A DNA stretch of 64,000 nt from Nonlabens marinus S1-08 (GCF_000831385.1 NZ_AP014548.1:744001-808000); one strand, 5' to 3'; counted from the stretch's first letter, positions 1 through 9,254 are shown. Notes: generated from the sequence alone by a model not told the origin. Numbers and translations are program-made.

Positions 1-561
1 TCCAACGCCAATAGCTAAAGGCGATCCTAGTCTTGCAACAATTATTTCATCTGGCTTAGTCTTGTCAAATACTGCTATAGCATAGGCGCCGATAGTCTGA
101 TTCAGTGCGATCTGAACTGCTTTACCTAGCTTAACACCCTGTTGGTTTTGTACATCTTCTATCAAGTTTACCAGAACCTCAGTATCTGTATCTGATTTGA
201 ACGTATACCCTCGGTTTTTTAATTCTTTTTTGAGGGGTTCATAGTTTTCAATGATTCCATTATGGATAATAACTAGATTACCATTGTTAGAATAATGGGG
301 GTGAGAGTTAACATCATTTGGGACACCATGAGTTGCCCAACGAGTATGTCCTATTCCTATGTTACCAGTGATAAGATTATCTTTTTCCATTTTAGACTGG
401 AGATCAGAAACCTTTCCTTTTGTCTTGCTGACATTCAGGTTTTCACCATCATATAGAGCAATCCCGGCACTGTCATATCCACGATATTCCAATCTTTTTA
501 ATCCATTAAGGACGATAGGATAGGCATCACGTTTACCAATGTAACCTACAATTCCACACAT
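1..561 (-). CDS. glmS: Glutamine--fructose-6-phosphate aminotransferase, N-terminal part (truncated by window edge)
   Basis: Makes glucosamine-6-phosphate from fructose-6-phosphate and glutamine, the entry step to peptidoglycan and LPS amino sugars. The minus strand reads MCGIVGYIGKRDAYPIVLNG from the start at 561, with Cys2 as the N-terminal nucleophile after Met removal. EYRGYDSAGIA and GHTRWATHGVPNDVNSHPH are hallmarks of the class II glutamine amidotransferase domain. About 187 codons are visible; the isomerase (SIS) domains lie beyond the left edge. It starts 9 bp after the stop of the DUF4270 gene, so it is probably the last gene of the glgA-DUF4270-glmS transcript. Identification is firm from the motifs. 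Confidence 0.95.
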   Translation of the reverse strand, partial: MCGIVGYIGKRDAYPIVLNGLKRLEYRGYDSAGIALYDGENLNVSKTKGKVSDLQSKMEKDNLITGNIGIGHTRWATHGVPNDVNSHPHYSNNGNLVIIHNGIIENYEPLKKELKNRGYTFKSDTDTEVLVNLIEDVQNQQGVKLGKAVQIALNQTIGAYAIAVFDKTKPDEIIVARLGSPLAIGVG

Positions 562-570
562 ATATTCTTA

Positions 571-2175
571 TTAATTAGGTTCTGTATAAAATACTTTCAA
601 TTTAAGTCGCTTCGCTGCATCATCAGAAAGGTTACCATGCAAAACAGTTCCCTCGTGAGCAATTCCCGCACTTATAGGTATTGAACTAATGGGTAAAGGC
701 TGAGTTTGAGATTTTACTTTAGAGCTACCAAGTAAACTCACGTTTTGAGAGACTACTACCGCTAATCTATTATTAGGTAGATTGTCTTGTAAAACCTGAC
801 TTATATGATTTGTTAGTCGAATTTTATACCTTCTATCTCCATTACTTTCAACTTCTAAACGTCCTAAATGATTAATGTTTGAGGTAATTCCGGTTCCAGA
901 CGGTTCAAAATCCAATAAATATCTACCTGTGACAAAATCATAAATCAAAATGCGTTCTGGCTCCTTACTACCCGCGGTGACTTGGGCTTTATCCACGTAA
1001 AACTCTAAGTTCGCCTCGTTTACCAAAACATTCTTAGACTTAAGTAAAGTTAAAGCATCAGCTTCTCCATCATTATCATTATCTGGACCAAACAAATCGA
1101 TAAGTGTAATTGCTCCCGCACCGCCATTTATATAAAGTCTTTCTGAACCTTCAATCGGATTAAAGGAATTTGAAATTGCTGCTTGTGTTTGTTGAGGAAC
1201 ATTAGACTCAGTCAAAACCACCTTAGTTCCTGCAAGATTAATTTTGAAAGAAGAGTCTATATTAAAAAAGTCGTCCGTCCGACCATTACCGTTCGAATCA
1301 TTTAAATCTAGGATGTCAGAATTATAATATAGGGTTATAGCGGCATCGTTGAGATTTAAATAAGCAAGCATACCATCATTGGTAGGGTTACTCACCTTAA
1401 AATAAAGACCACGTAGGTAATTCTGAAAATTACTATCACTAGAAAGCTGAGAAGCTCCAGTTGGCAAATTAAAAATTTTCTGCTCCCAATACTCTAGATC
1501 TAGTTTTTGCCGCAACCTAGGAGACAATCGTTCTGTTGTGACTTTTGTATTAGTATCATCAACTTCTGTCAAGTTAATTTCTCTATTGTCTGGGCGGAAA
1601 CTTACTAACAACGGGTTTACTCCATTATTCTCATTGAATGGAAGAATTTCTTGTCCAGCATTAGCAGCAATTACGCTTCCAAAATCAGAATAATAAACAG
1701 CAGCCTGGTCAACATTGTTAGGGTCAAAGCTGTTCAAGAAATATCTATTCTCGAAAATTTTGACATCTACTTCTCCAGTACCATATAAAGAATCTATAGA
1801 ATAAGTAGTAGCTTCACCCTCACGTCCCTCCACTGTTGTGAAATAGGGGATTTCCAAAACAACGCTATCCAATCTTCTATTAGCTCCAAAATCAACGCCT
1901 GCAGTAGCTAGGCTCAATTGGGTCACAAACTCGTATTTAGTCTCTCCGTATAAAGGATCTGTATAAGTTCCTAATTGAACAGACGGAAAATTATTCGTCT
2001 GCACTGGATTCAATGGAGCACTGAATGCCTTTGCTTCAAAATCTTGTTGGACGATGGTCCCGTCAATATCAATTCCTAGAAAATCACTACCTAATTCAGT
2101 TGGGTCTGTATCACAACTTACTAGAACAAAAACGATGGCTAGCACCATCGTTCCATACTTCAATAATTTATTCAT
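571..2175 (-). CDS. DUF4270 family outer-surface lipoprotein
   Basis: A 534-residue secreted lipoprotein. Residues 1-21 form a signal peptide ending in a lipobox-like VLVSC, so Cys21 is probably lipidated. The rest is beta-rich with many Asn/Asp/Thr residues, for example GNGRTDDFF and DNDNDGEADAL. The pattern and its position between a glycogen synthase-like gene and glmS match the DUF4270 family known from Flavobacteriia; no biochemical function is established for it. It starts 3 bp after the upstream gene stops, so the two are translationally linked. Assignment to DUF4270 is by recall of the family, not by a profile search. Confidence 0.8.
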   Translation of the reverse strand: MNKLLKYGTMVLAIVFVLVSCDTDPTELGSDFLGIDIDGTIVQQDFEAKAFSAPLNPVQTNNFPSVQLGTYTDPLYGETKYEFVTQLSLATAGVDFGANRRLDSVVLEIPYFTTVEGREGEATTYSIDSLYGTGEVDVKIFENRYFLNSFDPNNVDQAAVYYSDFGSVIAANAGQEILPFNENNGVNPLLVSFRPDNREINLTEVDDTNTKVTTERLSPRLRQKLDLEYWEQKIFNLPTGASQLSSDSNFQNYLRGLYFKVSNPTNDGMLAYLNLNDAAITLYYNSDILDLNDSNGNGRTDDFFNIDSSFKINLAGTKVVLTESNVPQQTQAAISNSFNPIEGSERLYINGGAGAITLIDLFGPDNDNDGEADALTLLKSKNVLVNEANLEFYVDKAQVTAGSKEPERILIYDFVTGRYLLDFEPSGTGITSNINHLGRLEVESNGDRRYKIRLTNHISQVLQDNLPNNRLAVVVSQNVSLLGSSKVKSQTQPLPISSIPISAGIAHEGTVLHGNLSDDAAKRLKLKVFYTEPN

Positions 2176-2178
2176 TTC

Positions 2179-3003
2179 TTAAGCTTCTTCTTTTACGTTA
2201 AGGATCTTATCAAGATAAAACGATTCGTAAGCATCGGCAAATTCTTCAGGAGATTGATAATCTAAAATAGGCTTATCCTGTCCATCTATAAAACTCTCCA
2301 GATCTGGATCTAATGTCTCGCTTCCTTTAATGATTCCATCACTGTAGACTACAGCACTCTTCATAAGGTTTAAATAGGAAGGTTCTTTAAAAGAACTTAT
2401 CACGCTATCATCCAATGCATCAAATTGTAATTTCTCATACATCTCCTCATCTAACGTTCCTTCGAACGATTGATTGTAAACAGATGTCACAATCTTACTT
2501 TCTTCAAACAAAGGGTCTGTACCATAGTAATTACGTAAATACAATGGAAGTAGACTTGCAAGCCATCCATGAACGTGAATAATATCTGGAGCCCAGTTCA
2601 ATTTCTTTACTGTTTCAATAACGCCTTTAGCAAAAAAGATAGCTCGTTCATCATTGTCATCAAACATATCGCCATTCTCATCAGTCAATGTTGCTTTGCG
2701 CTTGAAGTAATCCTCATTATCAATAAAGTACACCTGCATGCGTTCCTTAGGAATGGATGCTACCTTAATAATCAAAGGCATGTCTAAGTCATTTATCACC
2801 ATGTTCATACCGCTCAAGCGGATAACTTCATGTAATTGATGACGACGTTCGTTGATATTTCCAAAACGAGGCATGAAAATCCGTATCTGTCCCCCACGGT
2901 CGTTGACCATTTTAGGAGCAAAGTAGGACATGGATGATGCTTCGGTTTCGGGTAAGTAGGGAATAACTTCTGAGGATACGTACAATACTCTTTTTTCCTT
3001 CAT
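2179..3003 (-). CDS. glgA: Glycogen/starch synthase-like protein (GT5 N-terminal domain only)
   Basis: A 274-residue protein beginning MKEKRVLYVSSEVIPYLPET, typical of the N-terminal Rossmann half of GT5 glycogen synthases, with PDIIHVHGWLASLLPLYL matching the conserved DIIHxHDW region. Full-length glycogen synthases are about 470-500 residues, and the C-terminal nucleotide-sugar binding half is absent. This short form is usual next to panC in Flavobacteriia. It may therefore not be an active synthase; its role is uncertain. It is transcribed divergently from panC across a short spacer and is the first gene of the run toward DUF4270 and glmS. Confidence 0.8.
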   Translation of the reverse strand: MKEKRVLYVSSEVIPYLPETEASSMSYFAPKMVNDRGGQIRIFMPRFGNINERRHQLHEVIRLSGMNMVINDLDMPLIIKVASIPKERMQVYFIDNEDYFKRKATLTDENGDMFDDNDERAIFFAKGVIETVKKLNWAPDIIHVHGWLASLLPLYLRNYYGTDPLFEESKIVTSVYNQSFEGTLDEEMYEKLQFDALDDSVISSFKEPSYLNLMKSAVVYSDGIIKGSETLDPDLESFIDGQDKPILDYQSPEEFADAYESFYLDKILNVKEEA

Positions 3004-3108
3004 AGATCAATTTTTGCAGCCTTTCTTCTAGCAGATTGCAAAAATACACTTTTTCTTGCACATTGACTTGTAAACCTTATGTTTGTAGGCTATTTACCCC
3101 AATCCAAC

Positions 3109-3960
3109 ATGGTATTTGAATCCCACAAAAACTTATCACAGTATCTTAATAATCATAGGGATACAAACAAATCAATTGGTTTTGTCCCGACCATGGGAGC
3201 TCTTCACCAGGGGCATCTTGCACTCATGAAAAAAGCGCTGGAAGACAACGATTTTTTAGTAGTCTCCATTTTTGTGAATCCTACACAATTCAATAATCCA
3301 GAAGATTTAAAGAAGTATCCTAGACTTTTAGAAGCCGATTTGAAATTAATGGAATCTCAATTAGACTCCTCAAATTTTATTACATACGCACCTGCCGTTG
3401 AAGATGTGTATGGAAAGATAGCTGTATCTAAATCTTATCATTTTGACGGTCTAGAAGATGTGATGGAAGGCTCCCAGCGGCCAGGACATTTTGATGGTGT
3501 TGGAACGATTTTACAGTTTTTATTTGAAGTTGTCCAGCCCGATAGAGCTTATTTTGGTGAAAAAGATTTCCAACAATTACAGATCATTAAAAAGCTGAAA
3601 GAAAAACTTCAGTTACCCATTGAAATCATAGGGTATCCTATCCATCGAGAAGAAAGTGGACTTGCGATGAGTTCTAGAAATGCTCGTTTGAGTCCAGAAG
3701 GTTTTATCAAAGCAGCTCAGATTTATCAAGTTTTAAAGGAGGCTCCCGGTTATTTTTCAAAACATAGCATCAAAGAAACTATAGCGTTTGTATCAAAAAA
3801 AATTAGTCAACTATCAGGTTTTGAACTTGAGTACTTTACTATTGCTGATGAAAAGACCCTATCCCCAGCAACGATCAAAGATTCTTCAAAAAACTACAGA
3901 GCTTTTATAGTAGTGCATCTAGAAGGCGTTCGTCTTATCGATAATATTCCGTTGAATTAG
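3109..3960 (+). CDS. panC: Pantoate--beta-alanine ligase
   Basis: Condenses pantoate with beta-alanine using ATP to make pantothenate (coenzyme A pathway). PTMGALHQGHLALMKKAL carries the HIGH-like nucleotide-binding motif, FVNPTQFN and YFGEKDFQQLQ are substrate-binding segments, and AMSSRNARLS is the KMSKS-like loop. The start is set at MVFESHKNL (3109), giving 283 residues, the normal length; ten upstream in-frame residues from 3079 look non-conserved. panD follows directly, so the two last pantothenate genes form a pair. Confidence 0.95.
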   Translation: MVFESHKNLSQYLNNHRDTNKSIGFVPTMGALHQGHLALMKKALEDNDFLVVSIFVNPTQFNNPEDLKKYPRLLEADLKLMESQLDSSNFITYAPAVEDVYGKIAVSKSYHFDGLEDVMEGSQRPGHFDGVGTILQFLFEVVQPDRAYFGEKDFQQLQIIKKLKEKLQLPIEIIGYPIHREESGLAMSSRNARLSPEGFIKAAQIYQVLKEAPGYFSKHSIKETIAFVSKKISQLSGFELEYFTIADEKTLSPATIKDSSKNYRAFIVVHLEGVRLIDNIPLN

Positions 3961-3986
3961 GTGTTAGGTATCCATAACACAAATTG

Positions 3987-3994
3987 TATCTTTG
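3987..3994 (+). promoter_or_regulatory. Candidate -7 element (TAnnTTTG) immediately before panD
   Basis: TATCTTTG matches the Bacteroidetes -7 consensus TAnnTTTG. It lies so close to the panD ATG (3999) that a transcript started here would have almost no 5' leader. No good -33 TTTG is visible, so panD is probably also read through from panC. Confidence 0.4.
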
Positions 3995-3998
3995 TACC

Positions 3999-4349
3999 AT
4001 GTTAATTACAGTTGTTAAATCCAAGATTCACCGCGTTAAGGTAACTGGAGCAGACCTCAATTATATAGGCAGCATCACGATAGATGAAGATCTTATGGAT
4101 GCCGCAAATATTGTCGAAGGCGAGAAAGTGCAAATCGTCAATAACAATAACGGCAACCGTCTAGAAACGTATGCTATTCCTGGGCCTCGTGGCAGCGGAG
4201 AAATTACTTTGAATGGCGCTGCTGCGCGATTAGTTGCTGTGGGTGATGTTTTGATTCTCATTTGTTATGCACAAATGACACTAGAAGAAGCACGTGATTT
4301 CAAACCCAGCTTGTTATTCCCTAACGAGAAGGACAACACACTTACCTAA
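3999..4349 (+). CDS. panD: Aspartate 1-decarboxylase
   Basis: Makes beta-alanine from aspartate, feeding the ligase encoded just upstream. The start is [20 protein letters not shown] at 3999 (116 residues), which places the self-cleavage site at Gly24-Ser25 in YIGSITID, as needed to create the pyruvoyl cofactor. Tyr-22, [14 protein letters not shown] and [15 protein letters not shown] are conserved family segments. An in-frame start at 3984 would move the cleavage site and is not favoured. A TATCTTTG box ends five bases before the ATG. Confidence 0.95.
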   Translation: MLITVVKSKIHRVKVTGADLNYIGSITIDEDLMDAANIVEGEKVQIVNNNNGNRLETYAIPGPRGSGEITLNGAAARLVAVGDVLILICYAQMTLEEARDFKPSLLFPNEKDNTLT

Positions 4350-4352
4350 AGC

Positions 4353-5324
4353 TTGAAAAAAGCAATCATCAAGATTTTAAAAATTCTCCTACCATTGATG
4401 TTGGGAGCTTTTTTGATTTTTATTTCTTACCAGCAATTCACCCCAGATCAATTAGAAGAAATTAAATCGTACTTGCGTGATGCAGACTATTCGTATATCG
4501 CAATCGGTTTGGTTTTTGCCATGTTGAGCCACCTTTCTAGAGCCTGGCGGTGGAATTATATGCTCGCCGCACTGGACAAAAAACCCACATTTCTAAATAA
4601 CATTATCGCTATAGGTTCTGGATATGCCATGAACCTCATCATCCCGCGCAGCGGCGAGGTGACGCGAGCAGTCATCGTGAAACGTACAGATGATATTCCT
4701 ATCGATCAAGGCCTTGGAACCATCATTGCAGAGCGCGTGCTAGATTTTATATTGTTACTGGCCATTACCGCCACCGCGTTGCTCACAGCTAGCAGTGAAA
4801 TACTAGATTTTTTCAGAGATGGTTTAAATTCCGCTTTCGCGAAAGCGAACCCTATCAAAATTACCGTGTACCTCAGTATCCTTGCTGTTTTAACAGTTGC
4901 TGGTATTTTCTTGCTCAAAAAACTGAAGCTCATGAAAAAAGTGCGCAGTTTTCTAGTAGGTATTCAGGATGGATTTACAACCATCTGGACCATGAAACAT
5001 AAATGGTGGTATCTAGCGCACACGCTATTTATTTGGGGCATGTACCTCGCCATGTTTTATGTGTGCATTTTTGCCATTCCAGATACAGATTCCATGCCGT
5101 TAAGTGCAGTGCTTTGTGCGTTTGTAGCAGGAAGTTTTGCAGTAGCCTTTACAAATGGGGGCTTTGGCGCATATCCTTATTTGATCAGTCAGGTGCTGCT
5201 CCTTTTCGGGTATGGGGCTACCGTGGGCACTGCATTTGGATGGATCATCTGGTTGTCGCAAACATCTCTGGTCATCGTTTTCGGTTTGTTGTGTTTTCTA
5301 TTGTTCTCCATCAGGAAAACCTAG
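4353..5324 (+). CDS. Flippase-like / lysylphosphatidylglycerol synthase TM-domain membrane protein
   Basis: A 323-residue integral membrane protein with about seven or eight hydrophobic segments. Features are the N-terminal MLGAFLIFISYQ, LSRAWRWNYML after the second helix, NLIIPRSGEVTRAVIVKR and GTIIAERVLDFI. The last two are the conserved PRxGEvxR and ERxxD motifs of the UPF0104 / LPG-synthase TM / AglD-like flippase superfamily. No soluble aminoacyl-transfer domain is present, so lipid flipping is more likely than lysyl transfer. The start codon is TTG at 4353, three bases after the panD stop. A copy of the dispersed palindrome at 4832-4847 encodes SAFAKAN in a loop. Confidence 0.75.
   Translation: MKKAIIKILKILLPLMLGAFLIFISYQQFTPDQLEEIKSYLRDADYSYIAIGLVFAMLSHLSRAWRWNYMLAALDKKPTFLNNIIAIGSGYAMNLIIPRSGEVTRAVIVKRTDDIPIDQGLGTIIAERVLDFILLLAITATALLTASSEILDFFRDGLNSAFAKANPIKITVYLSILAVLTVAGIFLLKKLKLMKKVRSFLVGIQDGFTTIWTMKHKWWYLAHTLFIWGMYLAMFYVCIFAIPDTDSMPLSAVLCAFVAGSFAVAFTNGGFGAYPYLISQVLLLFGYGATVGTAFGWIIWLSQTSLVIVFGLLCFLLFSIRKT
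4832..4847. repeat. Dispersed 16-bp palindrome, copy 1
   Basis: Exact CGCTTTCGCGAAAGCG inside the flippase-like gene, read in frame as AFAKA. Confidence 0.95.
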
Positions 5325-5375
5325 AATTTTTAGCAACTGTAGCTGCATCCTTTTTATCTTTCCAAAAAATCACCG

Positions 5376-6749
5376 ATGGCTAAAGTCAAGACTACTTTCT
5401 ATTGTCAAAATTGTGGTGCACAGCACGCCCGCTGGCAAGGGCAATGTACCACGTGTAAGGAGTGGAATACTTTAGTAGAAGAAGTCGTCGAGAAAAAAAC
5501 GGTTCCCAGCTGGGAACAAACTGGTGATGGAGAAAGTTCGCTTTCGCGAAAGCGAACTCAAAAACCACAGCAAATTTCCCAAATTGACGCCACAGAAAGT
5601 CCAAGAATGGACACCACAAATGCCGAATTCAATCGGGTTCTGGGCGGTGGTTTAGTGCCAGGATCGGTCACCCTTCTAGGTGGAGAACCGGGAATAGGAA
5701 AATCCACCTTATTGCTCCAATTGTGCTTGAATTTGCCTTTTAAAACGCTCTACGTCTCCGGCGAAGAAAGTGCTCAACAAATCAAAATGCGGGCCGAGCG
5801 CATTAAAAAAGAAGCGGAGAACTGCTACATCCTGACTGAAACAAAGACACAAAATATCTTCCGCCAGATCACAGAGAATCAACCACAAGCGTTGATTATT
5901 GATTCCATTCAAACCCTGCAAACGGATCATATTGAAAGTACTGCTGGGAGTGTTTCTCAAATTAGGGAATGCACCAGCGAACTTATAAAGTTTGCTAAAG
6001 AAACTAATACACCGGTTATTCTCATAGGTCACATCACTAAAGACGGAAATATTGCAGGTCCTAAAGTGCTGGAACACATGGTCGATACCGTACTTCAATT
6101 TGAAGGAGAGCGCAATCATACCTATAGGATTTTACGAGCACTTAAAAACCGATTTGGTTCTACGCACGAGATAGGTATTTACGAAATGCTGGGTCACGGT
6201 TTACGAGAGGTCACTAACCCTAGTGAGCTGTTGATTTCACAGCGTGGCACCACCTTAAGCGGTACCGCCATCGCAGCGACCATGGAAGGAATGCGCCCAT
6301 TGATTATCGAGGTTCAAGCCTTAGTAAGTACTGCAGTGTATGGAACACCGCAACGCAGCGCTACAGGCTATAACTTAAAACGCCTGAACATGATTCTTGC
6401 GGTACTGGAAAAACGAGCCGGTTTTAAACTAGGACAAAAAGACGTGTTTTTGAACATCACGGGCGGTATTAATGTAGACGATCCAGCCATTGATCTTGCT
6501 GTGGTGGTTGCGGTACTTTCGTCAAATTTTGACATTGAGATTTCCTCGCAACACTGTTTTAGTGCAGAGGTAGGTCTGGGAGGTGAAATACGCCCTGTAA
6601 GCCGTATGGAGCAACGTGTCAATGAAGCTGAAAAACTAGGCTTTGAGAAAGTGTTTATCGCGCCTTCCAAATCTGCCCCTAAAAACAAAGGAATCCACGT
6701 ACATACCGTTTCCAAAATTGAAGAATTAGTCAAATATTTATTCTCTTAA
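5376..6749 (+). CDS. radA: DNA repair protein RadA (branch-migration ATPase)
   Basis: RecA-family paralogue that processes recombination intermediates. An N-terminal C4 zinc finger uses Cys10, 13, 24 and 27 (FYCQNCGAQ, QCTTCKEW). GGEPGIGKST is the Walker A motif near residue 100, LIIDSIQT is Walker B, KNRFGSTHEIGIYEM holds the RadA-specific KNRFG motif, and the C-terminal third is the Lon-like domain (NITGGINVDDPAIDLAV). Length, 457 residues, is normal. The dispersed palindrome at 5539-5554 lies in the linker between finger and ATPase and is read SLSRKRT, the only full-length copy in this window in that frame. Confidence 0.96.
   Translation: MAKVKTTFYCQNCGAQHARWQGQCTTCKEWNTLVEEVVEKKTVPSWEQTGDGESSLSRKRTQKPQQISQIDATESPRMDTTNAEFNRVLGGGLVPGSVTLLGGEPGIGKSTLLLQLCLNLPFKTLYVSGEESAQQIKMRAERIKKEAENCYILTETKTQNIFRQITENQPQALIIDSIQTLQTDHIESTAGSVSQIRECTSELIKFAKETNTPVILIGHITKDGNIAGPKVLEHMVDTVLQFEGERNHTYRILRALKNRFGSTHEIGIYEMLGHGLREVTNPSELLISQRGTTLSGTAIAATMEGMRPLIIEVQALVSTAVYGTPQRSATGYNLKRLNMILAVLEKRAGFKLGQKDVFLNITGGINVDDPAIDLAVVVAVLSSNFDIEISSQHCFSAEVGLGGEIRPVSRMEQRVNEAEKLGFEKVFIAPSKSAPKNKGIHVHTVSKIEELVKYLFS
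5539..5554. repeat. Dispersed 16-bp palindrome, copy 2
   Basis: Exact core; the symmetry extends four bases on each side, making a 24-bp perfect palindrome at 5535-5558. In radA, read as SLSRKR. Confidence 0.95.
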
Positions 6750-6752
6750 CCC

Positions 6753-7268
6753 ATGAAAAACTCCCTTATTCTTGTCTTTTTATTCATTTTACTTTCTTGT
6801 AAAGAAGAATCAAAACAGCCGTTGCGATTTGCAGATGTGGATACCTCTTCTAATGAGATCATCCATCTTACGGATGGCGAGGATATCTACTATTCTATGG
6901 AAGATTTATTGGCTATGCACGAGGGAAAAGTGGTCTATGTCCACTTTTGGAACAGTTTCACGTCGAAGGATAAAATGCGATCCGTAGAATTATTGGAGAA
7001 GAAATATGCAGATAAGGACTTTGTTATTTTAAACATTGGTACAGATACCGCTATGATGCCATTTGAGATGCATCTTGAAATTACCACTTTAGAAAATAAT
7101 TATTTAGCTCGCAATTTTGAACAAGCAGCATTTTTTAAAGAACGTGAATTTTATGTGATCCCTAGATACATGCTGTATGACAAGCAAGGAAACTTACTGG
7201 ATGATAACGCCATGAGTCCTGATAATCCTGATCTTGACACAACTCTGCAAACCCTACTTGATCAGTAG
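6753..7268 (+). CDS. Thioredoxin-fold lipoprotein lacking the CxxC motif
   Basis: A 171-residue lipoprotein. Signal peptide MKNSLILVFLFILLSC predicts lipidation at Cys16. The central part, VVYVHFWNSFTSKDKMRSVELLEKKYADKDFVILNIGTD, has the layout of TlpA/AhpC-like thioredoxin domains: beta strand, FW, then helix. FWNSFTSKD replaces the usual FWASWCxPC, so both redox cysteines are missing. FYVIPRYMLYDKQGNLL matches the conserved cis-proline (IPR) and DxxG segment. It is therefore probably a non-redox binding or structural thioredoxin fold. It lies 3 bp after radA and 4 bp before an M23 peptidase gene. Confidence 0.7.
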   Translation: MKNSLILVFLFILLSCKEESKQPLRFADVDTSSNEIIHLTDGEDIYYSMEDLLAMHEGKVVYVHFWNSFTSKDKMRSVELLEKKYADKDFVILNIGTDTAMMPFEMHLEITTLENNYLARNFEQAAFFKEREFYVIPRYMLYDKQGNLLDDNAMSPDNPDLDTTLQTLLDQ

Positions 7269-7272
7269 TTAG

Positions 7273-8421
7273 ATGTCATTTTTTCGTAAAAATAGTGTTG
7301 GTCTTTTGGTAATTATTCTCATGGTAATTGCAGTGCTGACCTATTTTTTGAAACCTGAATATTTTGATTTCATAGTAAAGCCGTCAGCGCGCCAAGTATA
7401 TGAACGTGAGCTTAAAAAAACTCCACAGGACTTAGAGCAATGGAAGAGTTTGAAACAGCTGGCATTAAAAGACAGCATTACTACAAGTGAATCTTATAGC
7501 GAGTTTGTACAAACAAGAATAGAGAGCCCATTTGCTGCCGGATATTGGGTCAATGTCGCTCAAGGCGAAAGCGTGTTCGCCACCATTGCCATCGATACGA
7601 TCAAGCCTTCTTGGATACTAGAAGCTTATGATATTCAAGGCAAATTGATTCAAACAGCGCGTGTCACTGACAGTTCACTTGCACTTCAAATCATCAACGA
7701 TAAGCACCAACGCCTACAAATTGTACTGCAGTCCTTCTTAGAAAAACGGGATAGCACACAGCTCAAAATATACAAACAGCCCTTATTAGACTTTCCTCTT
7801 CCTGGAAAGAGCAATAATGCTATTAAATCATTTTGGGGAGTAGCTCGAGATGGTGGCCGCAGATCCCATGAAGGAAACGACATTTTTGCAGACCGTGGTC
7901 ATCCAGTAGTTGCCGCTGCAGATGGTAGGATAAGCGCAGTAAGAGATCGTGGGCTGGGCGGGAAACAAATCTGGCTGCAGGATGCGCTTACCTCATCCAG
8001 TCATTATTACGCGCATTTAGATTCTCAACTGGTCACCACCGGTCAACGAGTGAGTCGAGGAGATACGATAGGATTAGTTGGAAATACAGGAAACGCTAGA
8101 ACCACAGCGTCACACTTGCATTTTGGAATTTACAAATCAGGTGGTGCTGTTGATCCAAAACCCTACATCTGGCAAATACCAATACCTGAAAACAGTACCG
8201 AAATGCCATTCAAAAGCCGTGGCGTCGGGTTTGGTCTCAGTGCTTTTATGCACCAGCAACCAAGCGCTAGCTCTGTTTCATTGCGCACTATTTATGAAGA
8301 CACCCTACAAATTATAGGCAATAGCAATGACTGGTATCACGTACGCACTGCTGATAGTCTAGCAGGTTTTGCGCATAAGTCGGTAGTTAGATTGATTGAA
8401 ATTAATAGTTCAACTCACTGA
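7273..8421 (+). CDS. M23 family peptidoglycan peptidase with C-terminal SH3-like domain
   Basis: A 382-residue envelope protein. One N-terminal membrane helix (residues 9-27) anchors or exports it. A linker domain precedes the LytM/M23 domain, which has intact zinc and catalytic residues: RSHEGNDIFA (HxxxD), SSHYYAHLD and SHLHFGIY (HxH). The last 70 residues (SLRTIYEDTLQIIGNSNDWYHV) resemble a bacterial SH3 cell-wall binding domain. It should cut peptide cross-links in murein. It is the last gene of the plus-strand run from panC. Confidence 0.85.
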   Translation: MSFFRKNSVGLLVIILMVIAVLTYFLKPEYFDFIVKPSARQVYERELKKTPQDLEQWKSLKQLALKDSITTSESYSEFVQTRIESPFAAGYWVNVAQGESVFATIAIDTIKPSWILEAYDIQGKLIQTARVTDSSLALQIINDKHQRLQIVLQSFLEKRDSTQLKIYKQPLLDFPLPGKSNNAIKSFWGVARDGGRRSHEGNDIFADRGHPVVAAADGRISAVRDRGLGGKQIWLQDALTSSSHYYAHLDSQLVTTGQRVSRGDTIGLVGNTGNARTTASHLHFGIYKSGGAVDPKPYIWQIPIPENSTEMPFKSRGVGFGLSAFMHQQPSASSVSLRTIYEDTLQIIGNSNDWYHVRTADSLAGFAHKSVVRLIEINSSTH

Positions 8422-8489
8422 TAGCCGTTGAGCAATCCTCACATAATTTTCTAAAACGGGCTTGCCGAATATTCTAGAATCAAATTGTA

Positions 8490-9251
8490 TTACTCTACCT
8501 CAATCAAAACAGGACAGTGATCACTATGAACTGCACTACTCAAAATAACTGATCTTTTGATACGGTTTTTGAGTGGTGGAGTCACCATATGGTAATCTAA
8601 TCTCCAGCCTTTATTCCTAGCTCGAGAACCACCTCTATAACTCCACCAAGTGTATTGGTCTGGTTCATCACTGAACATCCTGAAAGAATCCATAAAACCA
8701 CTTTCCACGAAACGATCAAACCACTCACGCTCTTCTGGCAAAAATCCCGAAGTGTTCTTAAGGCGTACTGGGTCGTGAATGTCAATAGCTTTATGGCAAA
8801 TGTTATAATCGCCACAAACGATTAGGTTTGGAATCTCCTTTCTTAGGTCTGTGATGTATTCTAAAAACTCATCCATATACTGAAACTTAAAGCTGAGCCT
8901 TGCGTCATTAGTACCGCTAGGCAAGTACATGCTCATTACAGATAGGTCATCGAAATCTGCTCTCAAATTGCGGCCTTCATTGTCCATGGTTTCGATTCCC
9001 GTGCCGTACTCCACATGGTTGGGTTTGATCTTAGAAATAATCGCTGTACCAGAATAGCCTTTTTTCTGAGCGCTGTAATAATATTGGTATTCGTATCCGG
9101 CTTCTTTGAACGCTTCGGTATCAATTTGATCTTCCATGGCTTTTATTTCTTGCAAGCACAACACATCTGGATTTGCTGCGGTAAGCCATTCTATAAAATC
9201 CTTTTTCATGGCGGCACGTATGCCGTTGACGTTGTAGGATATGATTTTCAT
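8490..9251 (-). CDS. xth: Exodeoxyribonuclease III
   Basis: Mg-dependent AP endonuclease / 3'-5' exonuclease of the EEP superfamily. MKIISYNVNGIRAAMKKDF has the N-terminal Asn, DVLCLQEIKAMEDQI the metal-binding Glu, and GDYNICHKAIDIHDP the GDxN motif. WWSYRGGSRARNKGWRLDYHMV and SDHCPVLIEV supply the catalytic Asp and Asp-His pair. 253 residues is standard length. The 3' end faces the M23 gene; the 5' side abuts an AT-rich repeat arm at 9255-9290. Confidence 0.95.
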   Translation of the reverse strand: MKIISYNVNGIRAAMKKDFIEWLTAANPDVLCLQEIKAMEDQIDTEAFKEAGYEYQYYYSAQKKGYSGTAIISKIKPNHVEYGTGIETMDNEGRNLRADFDDLSVMSMYLPSGTNDARLSFKFQYMDEFLEYITDLRKEIPNLIVCGDYNICHKAIDIHDPVRLKNTSGFLPEEREWFDRFVESGFMDSFRMFSDEPDQYTWWSYRGGSRARNKGWRLDYHMVTPPLKNRIKRSVILSSAVHSDHCPVLIEVE

Positions 9252-9254
9252 TTA

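Noticed and set aside
4832..4847. Palindrome as a ParB parS site
   Set aside because: Length and symmetry are similar, but parS is TGTTTCACGTGAAACA, the sequence differs in its core, and copies are far too numerous and dispersed; no parAB genes are here.
5003..5475. Alternative open frames on the plus strand over the flippase-like/radA junction
   Set aside because: They overlap two well-supported genes in other frames and look like no protein family.
7564..7581. GCGAAAGCGTGTTCGCC in the M23 gene
   Set aside because: Too many mismatches to the palindrome; coincidental.
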